Shown piece after piece: positions 44,966-59,400 of a DNA stretch of 64,000 bases. The position numbers and the translations under genes were made by a program. The stretch lies in the NCBI GenBank assembly GCA_002946415.1, contig NJPS01000079.1, positions 1,240,001 through 1,304,000 on the forward strand, given 5' to 3'. Each line of letters begins with the position of its first letter. Positions within the stretch are counted from its first letter, which is position 1. Under the pieces are notes generated by a model. That model saw only the letters and a program-made list of their open reading frames with translations, did no database searches and was not told where the DNA came from. Origin of the DNA: Rutstroemia sp. NJR-2017a BVV2 (lineage: Eukaryota > Ascomycota > Leotiomycetes > Helotiales > Rutstroemiaceae).

Positions 44966-47900
44966 ATAATAAATCTTTAATAATAAAGTAGATTTAGTTT
45001 TAGAATTAATAATTAAAAAACTAAGAAAATTATAAAGTTTAAAGAATTTAAATATAGAAAATTGATTATATATAGAATATATAATATACTAATATTATAA
45101 TAACTTAGATAAAGAATTTGATTAAATAAATCTTAAATAAAGAATTAGCTTTAGATTATTTTTATGAAATTTATTATATTATTTCTCTTTCTAAATAAAC
45201 TTATTTTTAAATATTATTATCTTAACTAAAAACTGATAATTAATATTAATTTAAATAAATATAAAATAAAGAATATTTTAAAAAAATAAACTAAAGAATA
45301 TATATCTTTAAACTAATATTATTAGATAATTATTATTAATATAATTATAATCCTTTTCTTTATTCTAGAATAATTATAATTATTTAAATAAGAAGATAAA
45401 TAAATTAGAAAATATTGGATTTTCTAAATAAAAGTTATATAACTTATATAATATTATCTTCAAGTTAGGAGTTTTATATTAAATCAAATTAGTATTATAA
45501 TTAAATTAAGAAATATAATATTTTAGAGATTTATGATATTTTCTATAAATAAATATTTTATCGATTTTGTATTTATTGATATTTATAATATTAAATAATA
45601 GTAAGAGTTTATTATATTAGTTAGATAATAGATTATTAATAATTTTATATAATTTATCTACTAGGAATATATTATAGATATATATAATATCAGATAATTC
45701 TAAATAGAAGAAATAATTTATTTTCTTAAATATCTTAAAATATCTATTTATAAAATAATTAAGTTTTCTTAATAGTTATTATATTGAGAGATATTATATA
45801 TCTAATTATATATAGTTATTTATATCGAAATTAATAGATCTTTAATATATATTAACTATTTTAAATATATAATTTTATATTCTCTATATAATAGAATAAA
45901 TATATTCAAGTATTTTATAGTTATAATAAATATAAATATAAATATTATTTATATTAAAGTTATCAATTATAAAGTGATTTATTTACTAATTTTATAAAAC
46001 TTTAAAAATATATTTATAAAATATTTCAAAAAATAAAAGATCTCCAAATAATAAATATAAAAATATTAACTAAATATAATCTTTTATAGAAAGATATTTC
46101 GATCAATTATCTTGATAATAATTGATAAAGAATTTCAAATACTTTTATAAATATTAATTATAAATCTGTATTTAACTATCTATTTATAAATAATTTATAA
46201 TAAAAAGTTTAATATCTATATCTACAATATTATTAAATTCCTTTTAAAAAGAAGAAATAAACTAAAGATTATAATTTGATAATATAATAATTAGTAGATT
46301 ATAATATTAGTAAATATATATCAAATATAGTTTAGTTTATTTATATATATTGATAATCTTATAATAGAGAATAATAATAACTTATTTATTTAGATAATCG
46401 ATAATAACTAATATATTATCGAATTTATATTTATCTTTATTAAAGTTATAATAATCTATAATAATATATTTCTAAATATATATAGAGATTGGTAAAAGAT
46501 ATATTAAATTAGATATCTTATTTCTTAATACTAAGTTATAGTAATAGATATAATATTTATATATATAAATAATAATATTATTTTGAAAGCTATATTAATA
46601 ATACTAATAAATAAATAATAATATAGTTTTTTAAATATCAAAATATATAATTATTATAAAGTTATAGATTTTATAAATTAGAAAGATATATAAATTAGTT
46701 ATATCAAAGATAATTAGATAGTTTTTATAGAATAATAAATTATTTTATATAAAAAACTTAGTTTAGTTAATAATCGATATAATTCTTAGAAATTATAAAC
46801 TTTTCGTTTCTTGATTTATTTATAAAATATATATAATAAAAGTAAATTAATTTAATATATTATAAAGTTTAGATAACTAAGAATTAGTTTTATAAAAATA
46901 AATATATATTTGAATAGTAATTATCTAAAAATCTAATTACTTTTCTTTTAATAACTATTATATTTTTTTTATTTTCTTAGTTTTATTTTAGAAATCTAAT
47001 TTATTTATTTTATAAATTAAAGTATTAGTTAGAAAGTTCTATTTTCCGAAATAATATATAATTAAAAAGTAATAGTTAATAAATAATTTAGTTTAATATA
47101 CTTAATAAATATTAAAAGATTTAGTTAATATAAAATATTTTAGTACTTTATAATTAATATAGATATATATTTGATAAAAGATATTAATTAGTTTAATATA
47201 CTAATTTATAAATAATTTAATAATAATTAGTATTTTCTTATTATATATTTTATAATTAAGCTTTATAATTTATATAATCTTTGAGAAATAAGTAATAAAT
47301 AAATAATTATTTCTATATTTTTATAAAAATATATTAACTATTACTTTATCTGATATATTGATTTCAAATATATAAAGAAATATATAATTATAATATTTGA
47401 ATAAAGAAATAGAAATTAATATCTTTTTTAGTATATTAAATATTTATTAATAACTTTTATCAAAGTTGAAATAAGTTCCGATCTTTAATAAATTAATTAA
47501 AAATTTTGTAATTAAATCAAAATTGTAGATAAACTAATAGTAGAAATTATAAAAATTTAAAAAAGATTAAATATTTTTTATAATATTAGAATATTACTAT
47601 TTTTATATAATAACAACTTTTTCTAAATCTACTTTAATATCTTTAGTAGAGATAATAAATCTTAAATATTTTATCTATTTAATATTGAATTTGTATTTTT
47701 TTATATCGATCTAGAAACTAATATTCTAGAGATATTATAAAACTAATTTTATATATATTATATATTTTAGTTTATTTTCAAAATAAATCAGAATATTATC
47801 TAAATAAATTATTAATTGGACTTTCTAATAAAAGTAATATATTTAAAAGAGAGAAGATTTAATAAGATTATATAAATTTATATCGATATTTATCTGGGAT

Positions 47901-48659
47901 ACTAAATTGAGTATATAATAGCTAGTTTATATCAATAGATAAAATTATCTTATTTTTCTATAACTAACTAGTTATATAATAACTTATTTATAATATATAA
48001 TAAGTATATTCCGAAACTCTTTTTAATATTCTTTAGTATTTCAACTTCGGTATATATAGATATATAAATAGATATATAGCAATCTAAAATATATATAACT
48101 ATTTTGATAGAATATATTTTATATTTAAAGTATGATAACCTATATAGCTATTACTTAGTTAAAGAACCGATATTCCGATATTGGTAACTTTTTCTTTTTC
48201 GGTTTATATATATTATATATATATATAATATATTACTTAGATAAACAAACTTTAGTTATAAATTTATATTCGATTCCTTTTACTTTTCTATTTTGCTTAT
48301 AACTAGTTATATTCAAAATTATTGAAATAATAATTATTATTATTATAAAACTAAGAAACTCTTTATATATTCTTTTTAAGTTTATATTTAGTATATATCA
48401 AATATCGATTTTTAAAATTCTATTCTTTTTTTTTATATATCTTTCGTTATTTATATTTATCTTCAAAAATATTTTTAAAAATATCGATTTTATATAATAT
48501 TATTATAGAAATAAAAACTTAAACTTTAAAATCTCCGATATTATCTTAATTAAAAATAAGTGAATTTAAAGAAATAAAGAAAAATATAAAGAATCTTTTT
48601 TCTCCAATATTATTTCTTTTTTCAGATTATCTATTTTTTTATATATATAATAAATTTAT
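44966..48659 (-). mobile_element. Ty3/gypsy element C (RIP-mutated, minus strand)
   Basis: Minus-strand translation near 47,815-47,630 gives the RT active-site remnant YLDNILIYFENKLKY, then IDIKKYKFNIK and RFIISTKDIKVDLEKV. This is the conserved progression from YxDD to the end of the gypsy RT (YLDDILIYS.., KCEF, LGFIIS..GI..D). The Asp-to-Asn change at the active site fits RIP on either strand. Element ends and LTRs were not resolved. Confidence 0.65.
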
Positions 48660-48713
48660 TATTATTTATTTATTTCTTATCTGCTAACTAATATATATAA
48701 TACTAGTTATAAG

Positions 48714-48958
48714 TATTAGGATTTACTGATAGGGAATTATAAAAGTATCGTAGTATAGTAGTAATATTATCGAAACTCAAATATAGGACTTTAGTTAAAA
48801 ACAAACTAATTATTACTGATCTTCTTTTCTTTTTGCTATTCCTTATATTAGAATTCCTTAAGATAGAACCCTATTTCTTACTTGATTAACCTCTATTACC
48901 TCTCTTATATAGATAATTAATATCTGGATTCTCGAATTCTTCTTCTATACTTCTAATA
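48714..48958 (-). repeat. Gypsy B 3' LTR
   Basis: Begins TATTAGGATTTACT and ends TTCTAATA, read on the plus strand. Termini TA..TA are consistent with original TG..CA changed by RIP. Paired with the right LTR over its full length of about 245 bp. Confidence 0.85.
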
Positions 48959-48962
48959 TTAT

Positions 48963-48972
48963 CTCTCCCTCT
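48963..48972 (-). other. Polypurine tract of gypsy B
   Basis: Minus-strand AGAGGGAGAG directly inside the 3' LTR, the expected plus-strand primer for reverse transcription. It fixes the orientation of the element as minus. Confidence 0.7.
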
Positions 48973-50559
48973 AGGCCAGCTTCGTTATAATCTCGTTATA
49001 TCTTGTATATATATTCTTACTATATAGATATTTGAATCTTTAATTCCTTCTTTCTCTAGATAGATAACTGATATTATCTATATATAGCTTAATTGTAACT
49101 TTAAAATTGTATTTGCTAAATTGAATAATAAAACTTCTTCTAATATATTATATCTGATAATCTTCTACTATTACTTTATTATTACTATTACTCTCTTTAA
49201 CTAGAACAACTTCTTATAACTTTCTAGACTATTATTGTAAAGTAATATCAGCGATTTGTAATATATCTTCCTAGTATATTAGATATTGGAATAATAAATA
49301 TAAAGTACTAATATTATTACTGAATTCGGTCTATTTAGCTTACTTATAACCTGATTCCATCGGAATCGTATTAATATAGATACTAAATAAATAGTTTTGT
49401 TTGTGAATAATACTAATCTATCTACTTCTATTATATAATTTACCTGATTCTATATATAGTTTGTTTTATTTAATTCCGATTAACCTCAATCTAGACTATT
49501 ACTATATTCTCCTTAAACCTTTTATAGTTCTATAAAGATTTTATCTTCTACCTATTTAATCCTTTTCCTTTATAATATCATTATTATTTTCTTTATCCTT
49601 ATCCTTATCTCTCTTATTTCTCTACTATATTTATATTATATCTATATTACTTATATTACTTTTTCTTGAATTTCTTATTTGCTATTATAATATCTATTTA
49701 TATAGATCCCGAGATTACTTCCTACTTATCTAGTAATATAAAGCTAATATATCTTTGTTATCTTCGTTACTCTAAGTAGTTTATAGCTGATCCGATTATC
49801 TATTGTACTTTTAAGCTAAAAACTACTTGTTATATCTACTACTCTCAGTAGAAAACCAAGTATTATCCTATAAATAAATCTTATCCTTCGACTATACTTT
49901 ACTAACCAAATTAGATCCCACTGTAATTTTATACTAAGGTTAATAAATTGATATCTCTAGCTAACCAGTATATTACTATATTAGAAGATAAATCTAAAGA
50001 TAGATTTATAATTTGTTATCTCAAACCTACTCAATCTTACTATACTAGCTAGGTTAAGTTTGTATTTTCGAAGAAGAATCGGAAAGATAGTATTAAGTTG
50101 AAAATACTATAAGATATTGCGATTATTGGGTTGAAGATATTAAACCAGATCTCTAATATCTTGGATAGTATTTTGGATATTATATATTATAATATAAGTT
50201 TCATCTATATCTTATTTCTATTTATATTTTACTAACTTTATATTCTTTTATCCAGAATTATCTTCTTCCTATTATCTATAATAATAAGGAAATTGATCTT
50301 GATAATATATAGAAGAATAATATTTTCTATAACCAATATAATAGTAGTTATATTTCTAATAATGGAGAAAATTAATTATAGCTTTGGGGTTTTAGATGAT
50401 TTTCCTCTTCTTATAGATATTAGCTAGCTAGTATAAAGGTATTAAAGAGGAAAAGGATTTTCTTATTAGTTTTGGTCTTTATTCTTAGAATTTGAATTTG
50501 AATATATAGTTTTTCACTTCCATCTTATACTTATATATATTGCAATTTGATTCTATTAT

Positions 50560-50680
50560 ATTAGTGATTTCAAATATTTCTAGATAACTTCTTGTATCTA
50601 TAACAAATTTGCTTCTAACTTCTATATATCTTCTGCTAGAGTATAGTCTCTCCATTATACCAAATATTGCTTTCTTTCTT
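50560..50680 (-). other. Chromodomain remnant of gypsy B
   Basis: In one minus-strand frame, KQYLV, stop, WRDYTLAEDI, stop, KLEANLL and EVI, stop, KYLKSL follow the chromodomain pattern (QYLVKWRGY..xxxTWEP..NL..). Two of the in-frame stops coincide with positions where Lys or Trp is conserved; the Trp stop is RIP-compatible. Confidence 0.7.
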
Positions 50681-53600
50681 TCTTATTATAGTAATCTTGA
50701 ACTAATTCAATTTTCTACTTTAGTTAGTTTTTTATCTATACTAGTAGTAGTTTAGCTACTTCTTCTTCCTAATCTATCTATAATTCTAATAAAGAAATAT
50801 GAAAAATATTATAGATTCGGAAATAAGATAGTAACTATATATAGTATATTTAACTATAGTTACCAATATACTCAAGGATTATAAATAGATCTAAATATTT
50901 ATCTACTAATTTTATATTTAGTCTAAACTATTTAATATTATAGGATCTAATTATAACTCGATTGCTAACTTGGAATTGTTGTTACTTATACTTCGAATTA
51001 TAAAACTTCTTTTAGTATTCTTATACTAAACGAAGATAAGTTGCTAGCAAAATATATTCTTTGATAAATATCTTAATCCTTTTTTTAGTATAAAGTATTT
51101 TTTCTCCAAAAACATCGTTCTCGATATTCTAAATATATAGAGCAAAGTTATAAAAAGCGATAAATAGAGATATATTTATAAAAGTATATTAGGAATTGTT
51201 ATATATAAACTCTGTAAATATAAGCTTTATTAACTAATTGTTCTAGTTATATATATAATAATAGTAGAGATAATATTCAAGTATCTAGTTCTGGTATTTT
51301 ATCTATCTATCGATTTAAAATCGAAATATTATACTAAGTTTATAATAGATAGATAAGAGGAAGTAGAATATAAACCAGAAATTGAATATAAACTAAGTTC
51401 TTCGATTAGTAATAATATTTACTAATATACCAAAGTCTTTAAAAATCTTTTATATAAAAATCTCTACTAGTATAGAAATATCAATTATCTTAGTTATAAA
51501 GATATACTATATTATCTTTATAAACTTATTAACAATTACTAGAATCAAGTTATAAATATAACTATTCAGTTTACTTAATAGCAACCTTATAATAAAATCT
51601 ATTATAATCTCTTACTATAATCTAGTTAAAGGAGAAAAGGAACTTAATTTACTATAAAATAAATATCTTTTGATTTTCATTCTTTGATATACTATATAAT
51701 TATTAATATATTGTTTTATATTCGTTCTTATACCGAATCAAAAGTACTTTCTAAATAATAACTTCAAAGTTCTGGAAAACCTATAATACTCTATTATTGG
51801 ATTATTATAATAACTCTATAATAGTTCTGCTCTAAAACCTATATCTAGTAATATATAATAAGTAACTTCTTTTTTCAGAAATCTACTATTTCTTATTATA
51901 ATATTTATCTATATCTGGGACCTAATATTCTTATTTTGCTTCAGTATCGATTTATACTTCTTTTTTTGAATAAAGTTATTATTCTACTATAGTACTAGGA
52001 AAATATCAAGAATTGATTTTATTACAGATTCGAATACTATTTCGGTTATCGATATATATAACAATTATAGAATATACTATTTATAACTAACAACTCTATT
52101 GATAGATTTAAATATAGTTTCTTTCTTATATATATAGCTTAGTTCTGTTATCTTTAGTTCTATCTCAGAGACTTTATAATATAGATATAATAGCTTAACT
52201 AGTACTATCTTAGTAATTTCTCTAGGAAACTACTTATATCGGTTCGATCTTAATCCTAGTCTAGATTATAGATAAGGAAGCAAACTATTATTACTTATAC
52301 TAAACCTAATTATATAACCTTCTATATATAAACTCTATATTATATATAGCCGACTAAATAACAATACAGTTTTATTATACTATATATTCTATAAGAGATA
52401 GAATAAATCCAATTCTCCAATACTGTTTTCAGTAGTTCTATTCATATCTTATCTATATAAAATATTCTTATTTATAGAATAGATCTATAAAAAATAGAAT
52501 AAACCTAATTCTCTTATAATATCTTTAACAGTCAAAATACTTATATTTTACTTTTATAGTATAACAATATTTTCAACAAAACTGATCTATTAGAAATAAG
52601 CTAAATCCAATTCTCTAATATAATTCTCAATAAACTTAATATATAGCTTCTATTTTAATAACTTATCTGATTAATAGGATATACTATCTGATCTACAAAT
52701 ACTATAATTGATATCTATTGCTATTATTATATTCAGGATCCGCAACTTCATTTATAAAATAAAAAATATCTTATTTTCAATAATACTTATCTCTCATTGA
52801 TAATCTAACTATCTCGATAGATTATCTATAGAATTGGATTTATCTAGATAATACTTAATTATAAAGTCGAACTTAGTTAAACTTTTTATCTATCTTATCT
52901 AATAACTATTCAACTTCTTCTTAGTTGCAAAGTATTTTAGATTATTATAATCTATCTTAACTATAACCACTTTATATATATATTGAAGATAATATTATTA
53001 TTATTTAAAATTTATAATTATAACTATTAACTTAAGGTTATAGATCTTATACCTAATTTTAGGATCTTGCAATTTATATAAATAAAAGGTAATAAGATAC
53101 TATTAGCTTAATAATCCTTTATTATATAGCTAAGATAATATTTCTGTTATTATAAATCTAGAAATATCAGTTTCTAAATAGATCTTTCTCGAAAGATCAA
53201 AATATTTAAGTATCGATATAGAGGTAAATATATCTTTCAGTTATTCAAATACTATCTTTATTTTATCTATTATTTGGAATACTTTTATTATATCTTTCAG
53301 CAAATTAGAAAGTAGTTATATAATCTTCGAATAACCTTCAATAAACCGTTTATAGAAGTTAATAAACTTTAAGAAAACTTATACTTTTTAGTAAGTTTTT
53401 GGTAATAGTTATTTATAGATTATAGTAATATATTCTTCTTCTATCTATATATCTTCTATCTCTATAACAAAACCCAAAAAGTTGACTTCTGTTAATCCAA
53501 ACTTATACTTCTTGAAGTTAGTATAGAGTTTGAATTCTCTGAGTTTCTAGAATATTTCTATAATAGTATTATAATATTTGCTTTTATCTTTAGAATAAAT

Positions 53601-54814
53601 AAGGATATTATCGAGATAAATAATATAAGTTATATCTATCAATTCTATTAAAGCTTTATTGATATAGATCTGGAATATAGCTAGAGTATTAGATAATCCG
53701 AATAATATAATATAGTATTTATAATATCTATACTAGGTTCGGAAAGCTATCTTCTACTTATTATTTTCTCGAATCCTAATCCTATAGTAAATATCCTTCA
53801 AATCTAGCTTTGTAAATATTTTGACTTAATCTAGTTTATCCAATATCTCATTTATAAAAGGAAGTAGTATTCGATTCTTAATTATAATTTTATTAAACTT
53901 TCAGTAATTGATATAAAGGTATAAATTACTATCCTTCTTTTTAACAAATATAATTAATATATCTATAATATTAGTTAAGTAATATATCTACTCTTTATCT
54001 TTATAAACCTTAAGATATTCTTATAAAATCTGAAACTCAAAATCTGATAATAGATATAAAGGTCCAAAAGATAGTATAATATCTAGTTTAAAGTTAATAT
54101 AATACTCTATTATATAATGATTAGGAAATATTCTTGTTTCTACTTTATCGAAAATATCTTAGTATTTCTAATATTCTTATAGTAACTAGGTATTTTCTAT
54201 CTTAATTATTTCTAATATCCTTTCTTCTATATTTTGTATATTTCTCTATTATTTTAGTATTAGTATATAGATACCGAATTACTTTCTTCTAATATAATAT
54301 ATAAATTTCTTAGTATCTACAACTTCGATTATAGATAGTATATTACTATAACGCTATATATATAATAACTAGTTGATATCAGAGTTTATAGTTTCAAATT
54401 ATAGAATATCTAAAATCAGAGTTACTTTCGGGATTTCAAAGTTATATATAATAAAATAATAATTGGATTCTATCTACTTACTATTCGAGTTACTATATAA
54501 TAATTTGAGGTTATAAATACTATAAATATAAATTATCTCCTTATTCGCAATATATAAACTTATTAGAAGATAATTAGAAAGATTCGGCTATTCGTAATCT
54601 ATAACTAAACTTTGCATTATATAATTTTCCTCTATTCTATTATCTACTAGTATCTATTCTATTCTCCATCTATCTAGTCTCTATATCTATATCGAAATAA
54701 CTATTTTTTTCCTTTTATCTTCTACTTTTCCGAGAGTACCTAGCTACTTAGAGATAATATTAACTAAACAGTCCTATTTTCCAATAGTTATAGTATTACA
54801 GAGATTAGCTTTAG

Positions 54815-54856
54815 ACAACTATTGATATAATATCTGGTTTCGTTGTATTTGTAACA
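54815..54856 (-). other. CCHC zinc-knuckle remnant of gypsy B gag
   Basis: Reads C-x2-Y-x4-Y-x4-C with spacing exactly that of CX2CX4HX4C. The second Cys and the His are replaced by Tyr, both single C/G-to-T/A transitions of the RIP kind. Confidence 0.7.
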
Positions 54857-56192
54857 AGTTACTATCCTATCTATATATTGGTTTTGCTGATATTCTCTAT
54901 TGATATATCCAGATCTATTATAATTGTAATATCTTCTTTCAATTTCTATTCTATTACTAGTTAGAATCTAGTTGGCTGATATAGTTAATACTTTCTTTTT
55001 CTTAGTTAAACGATTATCATCTATTTTTTGGGTTGATAACTCCTTAGTTCTATTCAAGTAATAGTTATCATTATTATCCTAGAAGATATTATCTACTTTC
55101 TCTAGCTTTTGTACTAAATTGATAAAATCTTATCTAATTATAGAAATCTCGTTATATTAGATAATTCTTTTCTATAGTTTAGAGTCTAGTTTTGCAAAAA
55201 GCTTCTTTCTTTTCTTATCCAAACTAATTATATCTAGTTTGTATTCTATATTATCTAAGTAGATAATGAAATCAGTAATAGATTATTCTAGTCTTTATCG
55301 GATCTTCTTATATATAATAGATATATTAAGTATTTGGTTATCTTTATTTATTACTAAGTTTATTATATATCCTATAAATTCCTTCTATATCGATCTTCCT
55401 CTTCTTACTTCTTTCTTTTATATATACTATATCTTCTTTAAGACTATATCGAAATATTGGATATAATAGTCGATCTTATCCTTATCAGTAACTTATATTA
55501 GGTTATAGTTTACTTACTATTTGTTTTCTATCTAATCAAAGAATATATAAACTTCTTGGTAGATCTTTCTGTTATATTAAAATAGGTTTTTTATTTTAGG
55601 TATTTATTAGTAGATCGAAAGAGAAACGGAGTTGATATATAGTTATATAGGTTATTTGCTTACTAGCTCTAATATATCGATTATATATTGTTTTTGTTGT
55701 ATTTATTCTATTACTGCTTTTTGCTTTTTTTCTATTTCTAAATTTGCAATTTCTACTTCCAAAAGTATCTTTTATCTTTTCTTCTTTATAAATATATTCT
55801 CTCTTTATTACTTCTCTATAAATATTTCTTTATATCTTTTCATTTTGTTAAAAGTTTCTTGTAATACTACTAGCTTGGCTTCTATAACTATCTCCTACTA
55901 AGTTATTAGCTAAATTACTCTCTATACCAATTAGATATCTTCTATTTTACTTTTCTGATTCCCTTCACTAAAAAAGTTTGTTAGTATATTGAAATTATCA
56001 AGATCACTCCTCTCCTTTTATATAGTCGATATCAATTAGATCTTGGAGATCGATAATTCTATTAGCAGATTCTACTTAGCTATCGATATAACTCTAGTTC
56101 TTTATATTTCTATTATAATTTCTTCTTAGATCCAATATAGCAATATTCTTATAATGAACTACTATCTTATAATAAGTTTAGAGTAATTAGTA

Positions 56193-56437
56193 TATTAAGG
56201 TTTACTAGTAAAGAATTATAAGAGTATTATAATATAGTAGTAATATTGCCGAAGCTCAAATATAAGATTCTAGTTGAAGATAAACTAATTGTTATTGATT
56301 TTCTTTTCTTCTTGCTATTTCTTATATTGGGATCCTTTAGAATAGGACTCTATTTCTTGTTTGATCAATCTTTACTATCTCTCTTATATAGATAATCAAT
56401 ATCTGGACTCTCGAATTCTCCTTCTATATTTCTAATA
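56193..56437 (-). repeat. Gypsy B 5' LTR
   Basis: Begins TATTAAGGTTTACT and ends TTCTAATA on the plus strand. Collinear with the left LTR; differences are mainly C/T and A/G transitions. Confidence 0.85.
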
Positions 56438-59400
56438 ATAAAGAGAACTTAATCTAATTAATTATACTAATAGAATCTCTCTAAACAAAACTACTAATTA
56501 TACTATTTTATATTTCTCATTCTTGTATATTTATTTTATTCTTATCCTTTATAACTATACTACTTAGTTATTCCTTAGTTTTACTACTTATATTATAGTT
56601 GGTTAGTAAATCTGAAATATTCGAACTATTTATTTTAGATCAGCTATTTAGCTATCTACTATACTTATTCTAGGTTATTAAGTAGCTTGGTAATAGTTAT
56701 TTCTCCTTACTACTATCTTCTTATCTACTTAGTATTATAGTATAGAAGGATATACTTAACTATTTCTATATTAATATAATAGTATATATAGATTAAGGAT
56801 TTGTAACTTAATATTCTCTATATATTTAAGAAGTATATATAACTTATTTGCTCTATTCTATTCTAGATAAGTATTATATTCTCTATTTTGCTAAGTTCTT
56901 TATATAATTTAAATCTATCTTTATTTAGTATCAAGCTCTTTGTTACTATACTATACTATTTAGTTATATTTTTTATCTACTATATTTCCTATACTTATTT
57001 CTCAAACTTAAATATTCCGGTTTGGTTAATATATTTGGTCGGGATATTTGGTAAGTTCTGTTTTATCTTCCTATTATCTTCTCTTTTCTATATCTATAAA
57101 TACTGTTTTTGGCAAATCTATTAGATAGAGATATCTTTCTAATATTCGAAGAATTTCCTAAGCTTCTTATTATAATATATACTAATCAGAGGAATTACTA
57201 TTTCTATTTCTACTTTATAAATAGATATAGTTTGGTATATTTTAATAATCTTTTGTAAATATACTATTTATACTTATTCGAACTCTTACTTGATTATACT
57301 TCTCTTTCCAGGTTTATACTATACTTCTGCTTTATATATTAGTATAGTATATATATATATTATATATAAGATCCGTATTTGGTATAGTATTAGGCTCTAG
57401 ATTGTCTAGTTAAGCCTACTAAGTATAGTTAGTATTATAGTATCTTTTTCTCAAATTACTTTTATATATACTTTCCAATTAAGCTTGGTATCAAGCTAAA
57501 TACTAAGTATTTATATACTTGATAATAGAGTATATTCTACTCTTTATCCGAACTGGATTATAGCTATTAGATTAAATTTGTTCTATATTCTTATAAAGTG
57601 AATAAGTTTATATTTCGCTAGTATAAAGTATATCTTATAATATTGAATATATCTTAGAATCTTCTAGTATATATTTGCAAGCTTATTATAGTTGATCTCT
57701 ATATTCGAGTTTATTACAATTAAGTATATATTATCGATAAATCCTTTTATATATAGTCTTTATTTCGAGAATAAGTATATCCAAATAAACTCTATATTAT
57801 AAAGTAGGAAAAGTATCGATAAGAATAATAATCCTTAAAGTATTTCTACTTATAGTAAGAACTCTTCTGATATCTTATTAGTAAATAAGAAATATATAAT
57901 TCTATTATTTAGAAAACTTATTATTTACTTACTGATCTATTAAAGGAAGTCGAACTTCTAAACTACTACTACTAGATATAAATAGATAACTATATCAAAT
58001 ATTCTTACTATATCTAATAAGAATAATATCGCTATTTATCTTTTGTTTACTTAGGCTAACTTGATTATTAAGATAAATAGATCTAGTATTATTATTATAT
58101 TTCTTTATATTTTTGCTTCTATTTACTTATCTGGTAGCAGATTATACTATTTAGTTATATTATAGATCTTCTAGATTATAGCTTTTTCGATCAACTTTCT
58201 TAATATACTTAGTAATATAATTAGCTATTAGGATTTCATTTATTTGTAGTTTGGTTTTCCAGGTTTCTATAATACTATTATTAATATACTTTTCAGATTT
58301 CTTAATATATATCCGAGTTTTTAATTAACTTAAGCTAAACTTATAATCGCTTCTATAAATAATTAGTCTAGTTTCTTGAGAAAATAGTATAGAATTTGAT
58401 CTTTCTCTAATATAGAGTAATTAGAATATCTTCGAAACAGATTAGTGAACTTCTTAGTAATAAATTCTTTACTAATCTCGAATTCCAATAGATATTTCTA
58501 GTTATCGATATTATCTAACTCGGTATTTTCTAAATTGCTTAGTAGCTATTATAGGATATTAAGAAAGTATTATCTATTTTTATAGAAGTACTAAATAAAT
58601 ATATATATCTTTTCTTCAAATAAGTTTATATTTCTACTTTTTCCGAACTTAAATATCAAGATTATATTTTATTTTACTATTACTTCTTTACTCTATTTTG
58701 TTAGTTTTTATAACTTCTTTATCTTACAATATTTATATATTATCTATTTTCAGATCGACTACTTTGCTTAGTGAATTATATATTTCTTTTCTTTCTAGAA
58801 TTACCTAATATATTACTTCAGCTACTTATTTTCTTTATCAGCAAACTACTACTAATATATAGTATATACTACTCTAACTACTATATCAATCTTCGATATT
58901 TACTAATATTTGGTTTTCTCTAAGCTTTGTTTTTATAAGATTATAGTATCGATAATTTTCTAGATCTAGAGGATAAGCTCTATAATATATATTTCTAAAC
59001 TCTCTATTATATATTACTTAGTATTATATTTTAGTAGATATAGAACTATTTATTTAGTTAATATAGTATTTATAAATTTCCAGTTTCTATATCTCTACTC
59101 TACTATTACTATCAGTTCGATATTCTATCTTAAATATACTATTATATAATTGAATCTATATTTTTTATTAGTTGCAATTATATATTCTAATAAATAGTTT
59201 ATAAGCTTTAGAATAGAAAATATTAGATTAATTATCATCTTACTATATATAGTAGAGAAGATTTCGTTTTTATAAAAGATAAACAAATCGAGTTATTATA
59301 TTATCTCGAGTAGTTTATTAGCTCGGTTATATAATAGATACTATAGTTTAGACTATAATAGATAGTGGAGATTAAAGTTGCCTATTATAATATATTCGCT

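Larger units (their letters stand above)
48714..56437 (-). mobile_element. Ty3/gypsy element B, chromodomain type, complete but RIP-mutated
   Basis: 7.7-kb element with paired LTRs (48,714-48,958 and 56,193-56,437) and flanking ATAAG/ATAAA, a 5-bp duplication with one G/A change. Minus-strand order from the right LTR: gag; CCHC zinc-knuckle remnant (54,856-54,815; CYKY....Y....C, with Cys and His codons turned to Tyr); RT with KIFTKLDLKDIYYRIRIRE, AFRT and active site YLDNILIYS (about 53,630-53,595); integrase with LVIVNKFIKII near 51,530; and chromodomain remnant KQYLV.WRDY (about 50,675-50,560). A polypurine tract AGAGGGAGAG (48,963-48,972, minus strand) adjoins the 3' LTR. A chromodomain defines the chromovirus branch, which targets heterochromatin. 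Many stops; inactive. Confidence 0.88.
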
